Shown: positions 1-11,475, counted from the stretch's first letter. The stretch: DNA of 64,000 nt from Chrysaora quinquecirrha (GCA_014526335.1 JACTAT010000120.1:376864-440863), one strand, 5' to 3'. Notes: generated by a model not told the origin, from the letters alone. Made by a program: numbers and translations.

Positions 1-849
1 TTACCCTCGATTCATGCACCACCCAAATTTTTGGCTGGATCCGCCCCTGCTAACTATGGTGAAATGAAATCATCATTATCAATCCGCTTGACCGTCAATC
101 TGAAAAATAATCCTACAAACTTCAGGGAGCAAGGGGATTTTGAATTTCTCATGGGGACATGAGAACAAGAAACCCCTCCAAACGACCCTCGAATTTACAA
201 ACGATTTTTCCAGTCTCACAACTATTTCCATTTGAAGTGTTCTGGCTTCAAAAGGACTGGAACTAGCGAATAGAATATTGGCGGGAAATTCGCGAAGAAG
301 ACAATGAAAACATAACACGTGCTATCAGGTGTCTTCTGAAAAACAGCACATTCTTGAAAAATAGTCTTGCTTCCATCGAAATTTCGATTTAACTGCACTG
401 CAAACCAACGTACACAAGCTAAAAACAAAGGTATTCTGTATTTTACTTTATTAACTCAATTCAAATCAAAATAAAATTTAGGCCATCGGCATCATAAATT
501 TAGTTAGGCCATTGGCATCATCTCCTTGCTGCCTGCTCGTTTCGGGCTCGTGATGATGGCTGGTTGTCTGGCCTTTTTGACTTGTTTGAGTCTTTGAATT
601 TGCAAGTATAGACTACCTTTTGGCTATCGTACAGAAGAATCTCGAAGATATAAGATAGTGGGAGAACAAAATTTTGTCCGTCATCAACCATTTTAATGTT
701 GAGGATCGCACACATTTTCTTTTACAAGCCTAAACTCCAAAGAAAAACTGTACTTAGTCTAGTAGATAGGTACCACAAACTGCGATCCCTTTTCGTGTAA
801 ATTAAGAAATTCTTCTCTTTAGTCGAGTGCATTTTTTTCATTTTGGCAG
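1..849. other. upstream non-coding stretch
   Basis: No gene, RNA or element could be supported here. Short open frames occur on the minus strand but lack splice context or recognisable protein character. The region ends at the splice acceptor of the first recognised exon of the orphan gene. Confidence 0.4.
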
Positions 850-964
850 GAAGCTTCAAAGCTGAATTCACTGGTTTATTCACTACACATGCAATGGATT
901 TGGACAACTTAATGCCATCACTGCATGAGAACTTAGATGGTGTCTATGATGGACTAAGTGAAGG
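850..964 (+). CDS. orphan gene 1, exon 1 (with likely start codon)
   Basis: First recognised exon of a gene with no family I recognise. It has an acceptor (ttggcag) at its left and a GTATGT donor at its right. The frame is open throughout; the first ATG is at 894 and gives MDLDNLMPSLHENLDG, an acidic start. Further exons are 1633-1687, 1838-1896, 1931-2088, 3422-3571, 5301-5355 and 6345-6822. Every junction has GT-AG and matching phase (2, 0, 2, 1, 1, 2), so from ATG 894 the coding length is 1026 nt, 341 aa. Seven matching phases by chance are unlikely, and that is the main evidence for the gene. No signal peptide, membrane segment or named domain is visible. The exon is open upstream of the ATG, so an earlier start in another exon is possible. 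Confidence 0.6.
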
Positions 965-1375
965 GTATGTTGTTACTTGAAATTTGTTGGTAAACAGAAT
1001 ATAGTGAAGAAGGCTATAGTTTTACTGAAGTTTTTTTTAGCTACAGGACACTGAAACATTCTTTCATGTGCTTGCAGTAAATAGCTTTTTTTGCTAGCGC
1101 ATTGAATTTGTTTCCATGTCACATGGCTTATAAAATACAAAGCAGAAACAAAAATCGAGACAATTCTTTTTGTTTTGGTAGTCAAGCAATTTTTATGTTT
1201 TATTTATTGCCAGTAGCAAGATAGTCTTAGCGTAGTTGGCAGAGGAAGAGAAAAAGTTCCCATTCCCGTTACTTCCTCATTTTGATTATCTAAGATTCCA
1301 TCTTATTATTTTTGGGATTTCGCTCAGTTGATCATATTTTATAAGAATCTCCCCTGCCCAAATCTCAAATAAAGG

Positions 1376-1620
1376 GATAGAAGCAAGTAAGCAAGAAAAT
1401 TTATGTTACATAGATGAGAACTTGAGGCAGCTATGCAGGTAGCTAGTATGGACCTGCTGCCTCTGCCCCAGTACTGATATTGTAAAAACAATACCCTGGG
1501 CTCAGCCTGCTATTGATAGACAGATGAGTTGATAATAGGCTGGGAAACTGGTCCCAACAAGATTCAAACAAACCCATGAGGTTAATATCATGAGACATGT
1601 GCCTTAACCACTTTGCCAAT
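1376..1620 (-). repeat. tRNA-derived SINE (Leu-tRNA-like head)
   Basis: On the minus strand, 1620 to about 1553 reads like a tRNA 5' part: an A-box-like TTGGCAAAGTGGTTAAGGC followed by a degenerate B-box-like GGTTTGTTTGAATC. A body of about 180 bp follows and ends in a run of CTTGCTTACTTGCTTC. It lies in the first intron of orphan gene 1. The tRNA-Leu likeness is from the A-box and arm spacing only. Confidence 0.5.
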
Positions 1621-1632
1621 AACTTCTTTAAG

Positions 1633-1687
1633 CCATGACAAGGAGATTATCAGTGAAAAATATTCATATGAGGACTTTTATGCAATG
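1633..1687 (+). CDS. orphan gene 1, exon 2
   Basis: Acceptor ttctttaag, donor GTAATT. It completes the Gly codon split after exon 1 and encodes HDKEIISEKYSYEDFYAM, ending in phase 0. Confidence 0.6.
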
Positions 1688-1837
1688 GTAATTGTTAGGA
1701 GGCTTATTGATAGCAAAGACATAGGATTGTTAGAAGGCTTAGTGAAGAGGTCAAATCTGCATGTTTCATATTCAACATCTCATCCAACTTCTCAAACATA
1801 TGAAAGGGGCATTTCTGCTTCCTTGCCACTCTTATAG

Positions 1838-1896
1838 GACAGGATAACTATTGTTGTATCTCTTAGCAGCCCTGATGTCAACAATCTTCATAAAGT
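1838..1896 (+). CDS. orphan gene 1, exon 3
   Basis: Acceptor cttatag, donor GTATGT. Encodes DRITIVVSLSSPDVNNLHK plus two bases of a split Val codon completed by exon 4. Confidence 0.55.
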
Positions 1897-1930
1897 GTAT
1901 GTCTACCTAATGTGAAAAAACTTTTTCTAG

Positions 1931-2088
1931 AGGTTATCAGTCATGTAATGATATTCTTGATCATTTGGAGCATAATGCCTTGATGGAACAACATATTATG
2001 AATGAACAACAAAATGTAAATGAACCACAATGGACAGATGGTGTAAATGAAGCTACATTGATGAATGATCAAACCCTGCAACAACCAG
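1931..2088 (+). CDS. orphan gene 1, exon 4
   Basis: Acceptor tttttctag, donor GTATAC. Encodes about 52 residues, rich in Asn, Gln, Glu and Met and hydrophilic (for example MEQQHIMNEQQNVNEPQW). Ends in phase 1. Confidence 0.6.
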
Positions 2089-2862
2089 GTATACATTTGT
2101 TTTGTAAGAAAATCTTTAAGAAACTATGAATTAGCTTTCCTGAAAATCAACAAGCTCCCCTGGAAAAGTATGAAACGGATGCTCTGTTTTGAAAAAGTAC
2201 TAATGTTAGAATTACGAGAAACCAAAGGTGCCAGAGGCAAGGCATGAGGGCACCAAGCTGCCAGGGTAGAAGCAACAAATTCAGGGCAAAACAATAGGAA
2301 AATCAAATTATTCCACCATTTTTATAAGCGCAAAGGGACCACTTCCCTCATGCTTATGAAACCTCTGCAAGAAGCAGTGGAAAAATTTTCTGACACACTT
2401 CAAAGCTTCTCTCATCTGACATTCCTCATCAGAGTTAGACATCATAATCATGAACAAATTATTATTTTTCTTCAAAAAAACTACAAAATTAATAAACAAG
2501 GAGAGATCCTAAAAATGGATTTTTTTGGAAAAAAATAAGCGGGGGAGGGCACTTATTTAGGACCTAAGGCTGAAGTTGTTTCTCGCAATTTTTGATAGAG
2601 AATATTGGAGTACCTTGACTTTCTCAGGGGCTGCTCCAGATGAAATCTCATCTGAATGGCATCTTGTGGAGAGAACCTGCTGAGATCTCGTCAGCTGGGT
2701 TAAAAAAATTATTATATGAGAACAGCATGGTAAACAGAGATTAAGCATTTATTGTTCAGCAGGAAAATTTGTGATTTTGTAGAAAAAAAGTGTAGCTAAG
2801 TCCATTGCCTTGTTGATTTTTCATTGCATTGAAATTCTTATCTCCCTGCTTAGTGCTAATTG

Positions 2863-3310
2863 GGGACCTATTATAGGTTTGCGGCTGCACGGCTTCAACC
2901 CTTGTTTTGAGTGCGGCTTGCGGATTTCGCGATGCCTTTTCTACGGTTTGCGGTTTGCAGCTTCAGAAAAAAATTTCGGCTTGCGTTCTTTAGTGTGTAT
3001 TGACATCGGTTTACGGGATTTTGCATGCGGCTTTGCAGCGAAAAAAAGCTACACACATTCTGAATTTCACAATGAATGTGCGTGAAGAGGATTCTGTGGC
3101 GCTCGAAAATGAAATAGGAAAAGTAAATAAGCGATAAAGCAGACAAGCGACAGGATAAATTTCAATTGACAAGCTATTAGAGCAGTTAATGTTATGTCCG
3201 CGAGTGAAGTTAATCGGCAGCAGCTTAGCCATTTTTTTAACGACAGATTGCGACTTTAAGCTGATTTTTTCACGGTTTCGCGGCTTCTGGACCCCCTATA
3301 ATAGGCCCCC
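2863..3310. mobile_element. MITE, about 448 bp, with 7-bp target duplication
   Basis: Terminal inverted repeats near GGGACCTATTATAGG and its complement at the right end, flanked by CTAATTG on both sides (2856-2862 and 3311-3317). The interior has repeated TTTGCGGCTTGCGG-like units. No coding capacity; superfamily not assigned. Confidence 0.65.
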
Positions 3311-3421
3311 CTAATTGCTCCAACCCATCACTTTAAGTATGCTCTATTCCAGTTCACTATGCCACTATCTGAACATAACCAATGTATACTGGTTATTATC
3401 CCTATTCTTTCTTTATCTAAG

Positions 3422-3571
3422 CTGAGAAAGATATAGAAGACAGAATAATGGAAGAGTTAGTTGATCATAAAGCTCGTCTTTTGGATATATTTGCCGAATA
3501 CAAGAGCAGCCTTGGTTATTTATTCAGTACAAATGTGCAAGATCAAGCTGAAGTTCCAGAAATGCCAGTTA
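3422..3571 (+). CDS. orphan gene 1, exon 5, donor inside a microsatellite
   Basis: Acceptor tttatctaag. Encodes AEKDIEDRIMEELVDHKARL and onward, a charged, probably helical segment, ending EVPEMPV. The only donor that keeps phase with the next exon is GTTAGT at 3572, which is the first unit of the GTTA microsatellite. Reading on instead of splicing gives a TAG stop two codons later. This coupling of donor and repeat is inferred from phase and needs transcript support. Confidence 0.55.
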
Positions 3572-3628
3572 GTTAGTTATTTATTTGCTGTAGTAGTTAG
3601 TTAGTTAGTTAGTTGGTTAGTTAGATAA

Positions 3629-3668
<40 letters not shown>

Positions 3669-3699
3669 CTAGTTAGTTAGTTAATTAGTTAGTTAGTTT

Positions 3700-3747
<48 letters not shown>

Positions 3748-3768
3748 TTTAGTTGGTTAGTTAGTTAA

Positions 3769-3824
<56 letters not shown>

Positions 3825-3887
3825 CTAGTTAGTTAGTTAATTTGTTAGTTAGTTTGTTTGTTAGTTAGTTAGTTAGTTAGTTAGTTT

Positions 3888-3966
<79 letters not shown>
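3572..3966. repeat. (GTTA)n microsatellite
   Basis: About 390 bp of nearly pure GTTA/TTAG tetranucleotide, with scattered single substitutions. It begins exactly at the proposed splice donor of orphan gene 1 exon 5. Confidence 0.95.
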
Positions 3967-3967
<1 letters not shown>

Positions 3968-4199
3968 ACTGTTTGTGTTTCCCGTAGCTATCAGTATACA
4001 GCAGGCCAGCGTGCAAACAAGCCAACTTTATTTTAACACAAATAAATGACCCTAACTGCTGAAAATCAAGTCAAGAATAATTTATTAGGGTAAGACTTGA
4101 CCAACAGCTATAAGAAACAATCTAATACAAAAATCTTGCTTTTATGCGACTGTAAGAAACATAAAAATCCAGTTACAGCAAATATTCCAGTTTGTAAGC

Positions 4200-4725
4200 T
4201 TCCTGATATGTTAGGTATGTAGTTAATAAGCTAGCTAGTTTCTTAGTTCATTAGTTTTTTTGTTAAGTACGTTTAGTTAGTTAATGAGTTAGCTGGGTAG
4301 TTGGTTTATTGGTTTGTTGGTTAGTTAGTTATTTATAAATGTTTGTTAGAGAGTTTTTTCGTTATTCAGTTAGTTAGTCAGTTAATTAGCTAGGAAGCTA
4401 GATGGTTTGTGTTGTTTGTTGGTTAGTACATTTAGTTGGTTAATGAGTTAGCTATTTAGTTAGGATATCAGTTAGTTGGTTAGTATGTTATTTTTTAGTT
4501 AATTTAGTTAGTGAGCTAGTCAGTTAATTAGCTCGTTAGTCCGTTGCTTACTTTGTTTTCCTTGTTCATTTGTTTATTACTTATAGCTAGTTTTGTTTGT
4601 TTGCCAGTACATTACGTTATAGTTAGTGAGTTAGCTATGGTTAATTGGCTTATAAGTTAGTGGGTTAGTTTTCTATCCACTTTAGTTAGTTACCTCATTA
4701 GATTTTTCGTTCGCTAGCTAGTTAG
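4200..4725. repeat. degenerate TTAG-rich tract
   Basis: Heavily mutated version of the same TTAG repeat (many GTTAGTTAG fragments separated by substitutions and indels), suggesting older expansion. About 230 bp of unremarkable sequence separates it from the pure tract. Confidence 0.6.
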
Positions 4726-4843
4726 TTGAGACCTCGACCCTGGCCGTGATGCTACCGTAGCTGGGCTCGAACCCCAACCACACTGAGCTTCTGACACCAC
4801 GAGTCAGCTGGATTACACTCACGCCAACGCCACAGCACCTAAG
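4726..4843 (-). repeat. tRNA-derived SINE copy 1
   Basis: The minus strand contains a good pol III B box (GGGTTCGAGCCC) about 60 bp after a weak A-box-like GTGGCGTTGGCGTGAG. A second copy is at 33317-33427, about 85-90% identical by eye. Confidence 0.5.
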
Positions 4844-4849
4844 AAACCG

Positions 4850-5220
4850 GTTTATAAGTAACATAGAACTAGACACCCAAAAAGTTAAGAAACTTTTAGA
4901 ACTAGGAGGAAGAAGTTAAGAAACTGTAGACATTTTGCGTCCGTTTTCCAACATACTGATTCACATTTTGTGGAGGTAGTAATTAGTTCTCAAGCATTTC
5001 CATGCGATTTCTCGCACCAGTGTGGCTAATTCCGTGCGATTTCTCCATTTCTCGCGACCGTCAGCAATACTGTATCCCACAGAAGGTTTTTTGTCGTTTT
5101 CACTGCAATTCATTTCAATTAATTTAGAAACTGTTAAGAAACTTTTAGAACTAAAATTTGGGCCAAAACTTAAGAAACTTTTAGAACTAGGCCCCGAGCT
5201 AGGTTTCTTGTAAAAAAAGT
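4850..5220. mobile_element. probable old MITE with AAGAAAC-rich ends
   Basis: Starts near GGTTTATAAGTAACATAGAA and ends near TTTCTTGTAAAAAAAGTTG, with repeated TTAAGAAACTTTTAGAACTA inside. It resembles the TA-flanked MITE family at 42982, 47302 and 60404, but the ends are eroded. Confidence 0.35.
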
Positions 5221-5300
5221 TGTGACATATACGTATAGCAGAGGAAAATTTTACCAAGCAGTAGCAAAGGCAGATAGTCTGATTAGGTTTTCTTTTCCAG

Positions 5301-5355
5301 GCTCCGCAAGTCCTGACAGTTTCTATTCAAGTTTTGTATCAGATCAAACCGTTAG
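5301..5355 (+). CDS. orphan gene 1, exon 6
   Basis: Acceptor tcttttccag, donor GTGGGT. In the phase demanded by its neighbours it encodes SASPDSFYSSFVSDQTV and ends with two bases of an Arg codon completed by exon 7. Confidence 0.55.
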
Positions 5356-6344
5356 GTGGGTATAACTTCAATTTAATATGAAACCTTATTTTACCTCTGT
5401 ATAAGCCAATAACGCTTTTTCTATTATGAGTTACAATAAGACCGTGCTTTTTTGCCAAGGATATGTTGAACTACAAAAGTTACTTTCTTATAAAGCTTAT
5501 TTAGCAATGTATTTATATTACAGTCCTATATATAACAATGTGTGGTGTTCCCACATAGTTTAGAGCAACTTTGGAATAATTTCTATGAGAAAATAAGTTT
5601 CATGATTTAGTTTGACTGGTTACACAGGCTTATCATTGGCTTTTGGGAAGGGCTTCAAGCGTTAGTCGCTCGCTGATGAGTGCAACATTAAGCCATGTTT
5701 CAAACGAAAAATACGAAAACTGGACTCGAAAATTTAGGATAATTGTTAGTTAGCCTGTTTGATGGTTAGTTTGTTAGTTAGTTAGATGATTCGTTGTACT
5801 CACAAGTAATTGTTATTCTGGACTTAGCAGAGATGGTCCAATATATATCACATATTCGATCTTAGCTGTAGCACTGCACTTGACTGACATTGCAGGAAAC
5901 TGGCGACTCTCTCCCCCTCTTTTCAAACCCTTCATGCGGTGTGTTGGATCATGGCGAGAACCGAAAGCACAATTATTGATCGCAACTCACGATCGATGAT
6001 CACCTTGTCGTTCTCGGAATTAATGTAAAGTTCTTGCCAAAAGATTAAACATGTTTGTCAGACATTTGAAATATGAATATCAACGTTTGCCATGTGACAA
6101 AACTTTGCTTGGAAATTTTGCACGATCTTATTGAAAAAGTTCAAAAGCATTTTTGCTTGATGCAAGCAAATGATGTTTGACGAGCATTGTTTTGAAACGT
6201 AGCCAAACGATCAAATAACTTGCTTGAGAAGCAACATTCAAATGTTTGACAAGCAATGCTTGGTCGTTGGACCAGGGCCTAAGGCTTGATGGTCTAATGA
6301 TTTAGGTGTGTAGGAATTGTAAAGCGTGTAATATTTTGCGATAG
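5356..6344. other. intron of orphan gene 1
   Basis: Non-coding. Near 6160-6290 it holds a diverged copy of a repeat whose mark is CAAACGATCAAATAAC/TTTGACAAGCAATG; related pieces occur near 14991, 20290 and 33525. Confidence 0.4.
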
Positions 6345-6822
6345 ATCGATCGAAGAAGGGGATGACAGTACAGGAAAATGCCCTTCATCAGTAGAAAAAG
6401 ATATCTATACTCTAGCTGAAGAAATTATGTCAAACAATGCACAATTCGATGTCTTAGGGCAAAGCTTAGACAAGAAATGTACAGAACATCCTCATATGTC
6501 AATAGAAAAAGAAGTCTTTAATCTTGGCAGAGAAATCGAGTTAAACAGCCCAAACTTTGAGATATTAGGGAAAAGCTCAGAAAAGAACAGTTCAGAAAAA
6601 CGCCCTACCTCAATATACGACCTAGAAAAAGTTGATTCAAACGGTCCTCGCACTTTGGCGAAGAAACAAATTTGGCATTCGGAAAGCTTAGAAGAAAAAA
6701 TAGAAAAAGAAGTCTACATTCTAGCAGAAAACATTGAATCAAACAACTCCAAATTCTGCGTTTTAGCAGAAAGTTTACAAATGTTTTGTAACAGCAGAGT
6801 CACTCATCTAACAAAGAAATAG
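6345..6822 (+). CDS. orphan gene 1, last exon, internally repeated protein
   Basis: Acceptor ttgcgatag; stop TAG at 6820-6822. It encodes about 158 residues containing three clear and one decayed copy of a roughly 30-35-residue repeat with the pattern (I/V)EKxxYxLAExIxxNxxxF, then VLxxSL. Examples are VEKDIYTLAEEIMSNNAQF, IEKEVFNLGREIELNSPNF and IEKEVYILAENIESNNSKF. The third, weakest copy has IYDLEKVDSNGP at the matching place. The pattern suggests amphipathic helices, but no named repeat family is recognised. A possible AATAAA poly(A) signal lies at 7079. Confidence 0.6.
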
Positions 6823-7282
6823 AACAACTGCTGTTGCCAGAGATTTCCGGAAAACTTGTTTGCAGATTTATGCCCCTTTTCTTCTCTGTTCTTTAATTTG
6901 GTTCCCATTGTTCAAAATTATATTCCCTCCACTTCATTCCAATTTATGTTTATAATTATTATCAACCTTCTTTTTTCGGTAAAACGGGCTGCCCAGCTTG
7001 AGTAAAATTTTCATGAATATTATTTCATTAAAATTGAGGTTTTGTGACTTGACCTTCTACTCAAGAATTGTTGGTTGAATAAATTTTTAACTTCTAAGCT
7101 TTCAATGATAATCCCTTCCTCCAAAATCTCTATTATCCTTGAATGTTTTTCTTGCGTCAGTCCATTTTTAAATAAATGGATAGATCATAGAGGAGCATTT
7201 CAATGCGTCAAAAGGTGTGCTCTTAACGCAACCCGAAATCGCGCATCATTTAAGCATACCGTGCGTTTTTTTGAACAATTAC

Positions 7283-7806
7283 GGTATTTTCTATGTTACG
7301 GTATTTCTCTATGTGATGGTATTCCTCTTTGTTACGGTATTTTTCTGCGGTATTTCTCAATGTTACGATATTCATCCATGTTACGGCATTCCTCTATGTT
7401 ACGGCATTCCTCTATATTAGGGTTTTCCTCTATATTAGGGTATTCTTCTATGTTACGGTATTCCTTTATGTTATGGTATTCCTTTATGTTACGGTATTCC
7501 TCTTTGTAACGGTATTCAACTGTACTCCTCTTATTATAATATTCCTCTATGTTACTGTATTCCTCTATGTTACTATATTCCTCTATGTTACGGTATTCCT
7601 TTGTGTTACGGTATTCCTCTATGTTTTGGTATTCGTTTTTGTTACGGTATTCCTGGTATTCCTCTCTATGTTTTGGAATTCCTCTTTGTTACGGTATTCC
7701 TCTATGTTATAATATCCCTTTGTGTTACGATATTTCTCTATGTTATAATATCCCTTTGTGTTACGGTATTCCTCTATGTTATACAGTATTCCTCTATTTT
7801 AAGTTA
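7283..7806. repeat. 18-bp minisatellite, about 29 units
   Basis: Tandem degenerate copies of TTACGGTATTCCTCTATG. Because 18 is a multiple of three, long open frames appear in all three frames of the plus strand (repeats such as GYGIPLC or MLRYSS); these are artefacts of the repeat. Confidence 0.9.
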
Positions 7807-7935
7807 TTCCTCCGTGGCACGAGCTCTATAGCATGGGAATAAATTTCTTTTGTTGCAATGCAGACAGAGTGTGACATTGGGGAGTGAAAACTTTTACATT
7901 GAATGGTTTAAGTAGTTACGTCTTTTTCAATGCAG

Positions 7936-8081
7936 GAGTTATGCATCACAGCCCATCTCAGCTTTCTGTAAATTTTAGATATGCTAAGAAAGAGTACCAA
8001 GAAATGGAGGACAACATTAACAAGGAGCATATAAAACTTGTTGCATTGTGTTTGAAGCTTTGCAGACAGTTGGATGTTTAA
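7936..8081 (+). CDS. possible exon of unknown gene
   Basis: Acceptor tttcaatgcag followed by 48 codons to a stop, encoding a charged segment with KKEYQEMEDNINKEHIK. It follows the stop of orphan gene 1 and its phase does not fit exon 6, so it may be an alternative end, another gene, or chance. Confidence 0.25.
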
Positions 8082-8237
8082 AATCAAGCGTATAATAAGG
8101 GAGATGAGTTGGCAGTCCGCTACAGAAAACTAAGCAAAAGTTAATGTAGAGAAAAAAGTGAAAGGCGTAAGTAAGAACATTCATATTTTAACAAAAACAT
8201 TCAATAGATAACTGGGCCATTAACTGGTTAGCTATAA

Positions 8238-8469
8238 AGGCCCATTTCCACTTCGTTCGCATTCGCTGTTCGCTAGCGAATTTGAAGTTGGCTGCTCACT
8301 TGCGAACAGAATACAGTCTTCGTGATCAATTTTAGGCGATAAAAAAGTAAAACTTTTGCGAAAGCTTTAGCTTGACTTGCAGCGGAAATCAAAATCGCTT
8401 TGCGTTCGCCATTTTTTGATGACTAGCGAACAGCGGACAGCGAATCCGAACGAAGTGGAAATAGGCCTT
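8238..8469. mobile_element. MITE with long inverted repeats, copy 1
   Basis: About 40-bp arms: left GGCCCATTTCCACTTCGTTC, right its complement GAACGAAGTGGAAATAGGCC. A diverged copy lies at 46346-46593. Confidence 0.6.
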
Positions 8470-8989
8470 AAGTATCATGTTTAATACTGTGTAAAAAAAA
8501 CAGCCTCGACGTGATAAGTGCGGATATATTTATTCTGTTATATTCACATCGAGTGCGTAATACCCAAGATCGTGAAGCATCGTTCCTCGTTCCAAGAGAA
8601 ATTCCTGCAGACTGACCAAATATTGGGAAGTATGAAAACAAGTGTTCAAAAGCTCACTTGTTCAAAACATGAAAAAATAAAAAAAATGACGCATGTGAAA
8701 TTTGCTCGTGTAGACAACTTGACAAGTGTACTTCACAATCTTCTCTAATGGTTAAGATTACATACAGAATCATAATTGCAAAAGAGACTTGTTACCCACC
8801 CATACAAGCAAAAATAATTGTCAAGAAAAAGTCTTGTCAAAAATAGCTGCCGTCCGTCTACACGAGAAATGTATGCCAAAAGAAATATTCATAGAAATTA
8901 ATCGTGGAATTTGCTGGGATTCAACATAGAAGCTAATAGCAAATTTTATCCGAATTCTACTGCTTACATAAATATTTATTCATCAACAA

Positions 8990-9280
8990 GAAACAAGGAA
9001 ATTGCGGTTAACAACGGAAACATTTTTGGGCATACTTAAAAGCTTTTTTCGTCTGGAACTCCTCAGAGTATGAACGTCAGAAACAGACCGAAACAATAGA
9101 CTAAGGCGGAATTTATACCCAGATGCGGCTCGAATCGCATCAATCAGAAAGAAAAGCTTAATTGGCATTGTGTTTCGGTCTGTTTCTGACGTGCATTCGC
9201 TGAGGAGTGTCAGACGAAAAAAGCTTTTAAGTATGCCCGAAAATGTTTCCACTGTTTATCGCAATTTAGAAGTTTTGTAC
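8990..9280. mobile_element. inverted-repeat element, about 110-bp arms
   Basis: The left arm (about 8990-9100) and right arm (about 9165-9280) are inverted copies, marked by CATACTTAAAAGCTTTTTTC and ACAGACCGAAACAATAG. A single arm recurs at 30105-30227 in TFG intron 1 and a fragment at about 11742-11787. Confidence 0.55.
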
Positions 9281-9446
9281 AACTCAAAGACTAAACACGG
9301 AAATATACAAACAATAGTTTCATTTGTAAGAGGTTACACTGAAAACTTAAAAAAACGGTTGAGTATCATGGTTATGATATATTAAGAATGCTTAAGTACC
9401 TATGTTTACCATGCGCCCCCACTCGTATGTTCATGATCCTAATTAA

Positions 9447-9740
9447 GGGCGTATTTTTTTGGTCACATTCTGTTTTCAGCAACGTAAGCCGGGCGCAAAC
9501 CGTGCCAACATGTTGGCTAAAATCGCCACCAACATTTGTTGGCCAACATATTGGAACGGTTTGCTATAGATGTTGTCCAAAGAAACAACATGTCGTTAAC
9601 AAAAAAGTTGGCAACATTTTAAACATGTTTGCAAAAGGTCATTTGTAGAATACGTCAGCAAGCAAAAACATCTCCGATGTTGTCATGGTATGGCAAACCG
9701 TGTCAACATGTTGGCCTATTTTCGTTTGTCACATCAAAAG
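9447..9740. repeat. composite of two MITE fragments
   Basis: 9447-9482 matches one end of the Harbinger-type MITE at 31721-32051 (GGGCGTATTTTTTTGGTCAC). From about 9486 another element begins (GCCGGGCGCAAACCGTGCCA) with repeated CCAACATGTTGGC; a related copy in inverse order is at 19495-19745. Confidence 0.45.
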
Positions 9741-10643
9741 AAAATCAAATGGCAACGAGAATTTATCCACATTCTTTTGTAATTTGCCATCCAGTACAGT
9801 GCGAGTGGGTCTATAAATAACCACGACACAATAGCCATCCGGTATAGTGGGCCCATGTAAAGTGATTTCTCCTTCGGTTTTATGGGAGTACCGATGAACC
9901 AGGGCCTTTGAGAGGACTTTGACAAGGACCTATTAGTAGGACCTAGAACCTGGACCCACGACGAGAGCCCAAGCCCAGGATCCATAAGACCCTTGACAAA
10001 TAAACTGAACATTTCACTGAACATGCCACTGAACATATTACGCTATGTTCAGCACCGAGCGGCAAATGAGCTGAACATTTCACTTAACATTTTTTTAAAA
10101 TTTTCAGCCTCTTTTTCATGCAGTTATTGAATTGACAAAGTTCCTGCCAAGCACAGGCGTATATCGGATAAATGTTCCGTGTTTGTTCAGCTGAGAGTGG
10201 CCAAATGAACTGACAAAATTATCTACCAAATTTTATTCACTTAAAATTTTTGACTCCGATCAAACATTCACTGAACAATGTTCAGTGGTTGAATAAGGTG
10301 GCCAAATGAACTGGATTTTTCACTGAACTTCAATTTTGGACGATATTCAATGAAATGTTCAGTTCATTTGTCCAGAGCCTTAGGAATACCCAGGACAAGG
10401 ACCAAGGAGGAGGACCAAAGACCAGGAGCCATTAGGAGGACTCAGGACCAGGACCCATCAAGAAGCTCCAGGACCACGGACCATAACCTAATAGAGGACC
10501 CACTGGATATCCATGCAACCTACCGTTTTTTCAAATTGCTAACATAAAATAAATGCAGATTCAGAGTGTATAAAGTCTACCATTTGTACAATGGATCGCT
10601 CCATAAAACTCCAGCCGTACAAGATACTGACGAACTCACTTAC
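9741..10643. other. region with no supported gene; last transporter exon expected here
   Basis: Contains scattered TGAACATTTCACTGAACAT repeats (about 10000-10370) and a degenerate AGGACCAAGGACCAGGACC purine-rich tract (about 10390-10490). The C-terminal exon of the SLC28 gene should lie on the minus strand here or further left, but I could not identify it. Confidence 0.35.
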
Positions 10644-10824
10644 CGGCAATACAGGCAGTTGTGAAACAGGCAACGGTTCCTGAAAACAAGCTTCTCAGGG
10701 CTATACGTGAAATGACGTCTTTTCTATTTGGTATCAATGCACTTAAGCCACCAATCATGATACCAAGTCCTTGGAAGTTAGAGAAACCACACAATGCGTA
10801 CGTAGCAATTATCTCTGATCTTGG
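10644..10824 (-). CDS. SLC28A-like: SLC28-type nucleoside transporter, exon H
   Basis: Concentrative nucleoside transporters carry nucleosides into cells with Na+ (or H+) across the plasma membrane. This exon (minus strand 10824 to 10644, acceptor cttctag, donor GTAAGT) encodes RSEIIATYALCGFSN, then GLGIMIGGLSAL, then GTVACFTTACIAG. By memory of the family, these are the late transmembrane helices of CNT proteins. It ends in phase 1; the terminal exon is not found. Confidence 0.9.
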
Positions 10825-11475
10825 CTAGAAGATAGAAGACTCTTAACTATTTTGAACACGAAATGGCACTAGTTTCACATTACAGATAGACATCAGTCAA
10901 GAACTGAACAGCGAAGGATGAAAAAAATCTCATAGATTAGCTAACAATCTTGGGAAAAACTACTCAAAGTTATGGAAATCGTTTCTCAGGCCCCCAGTTA
11001 CACTATGCTGGCATGCCTCGTCGCGTGCCTGATAGGGTTTTTAAGTTAACTATGTTGATTCACTTCGGTATAAGATACTGACGCTCCGCTAATCTTCTTG
11101 AAAAACATTGCGCTCTGGATGTGATATGGCATTTAAGACAGGATGCGGCGGTACAGTGTAATCATGCCAATCCAATATATGTCGCTCCGAAACCTTGTTT
11201 TCCTTTTGCTTTACAATAGAAATGCGATGCAAACCTGCGATGGAGCTGTCGTAGCGGGTCAGTAAAACTGTAATGGTTTGGTCGCGATAAAAACCATGGC
11301 CCTGAGCTCGGGTATAACTGCAAGTCTTATTACGGCACGAAAATTAAAACGCCGCGACACCATTCTGACTATTGTTTTTGCCAGTTCTTGGACTAAAATA
11401 CCAAAGCCTTCTTCTTTTCGATGTAGGAAATTTATTAACTTTGTATTTATTATAAGCAACTTTAGCTGTACCTAC

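Noticed and set aside
3572..3966. TTAG repeat as an internal telomere tract
   Set aside because: The unit is the four-base GTTA, not TTAGG or TTAGGG; a simple microsatellite explains it.
7075..7842. Several long overlapping plus-strand frames with repeated MLRYSS or VFLYVTVF
   Set aside because: Artefacts of the 18-bp minisatellite.
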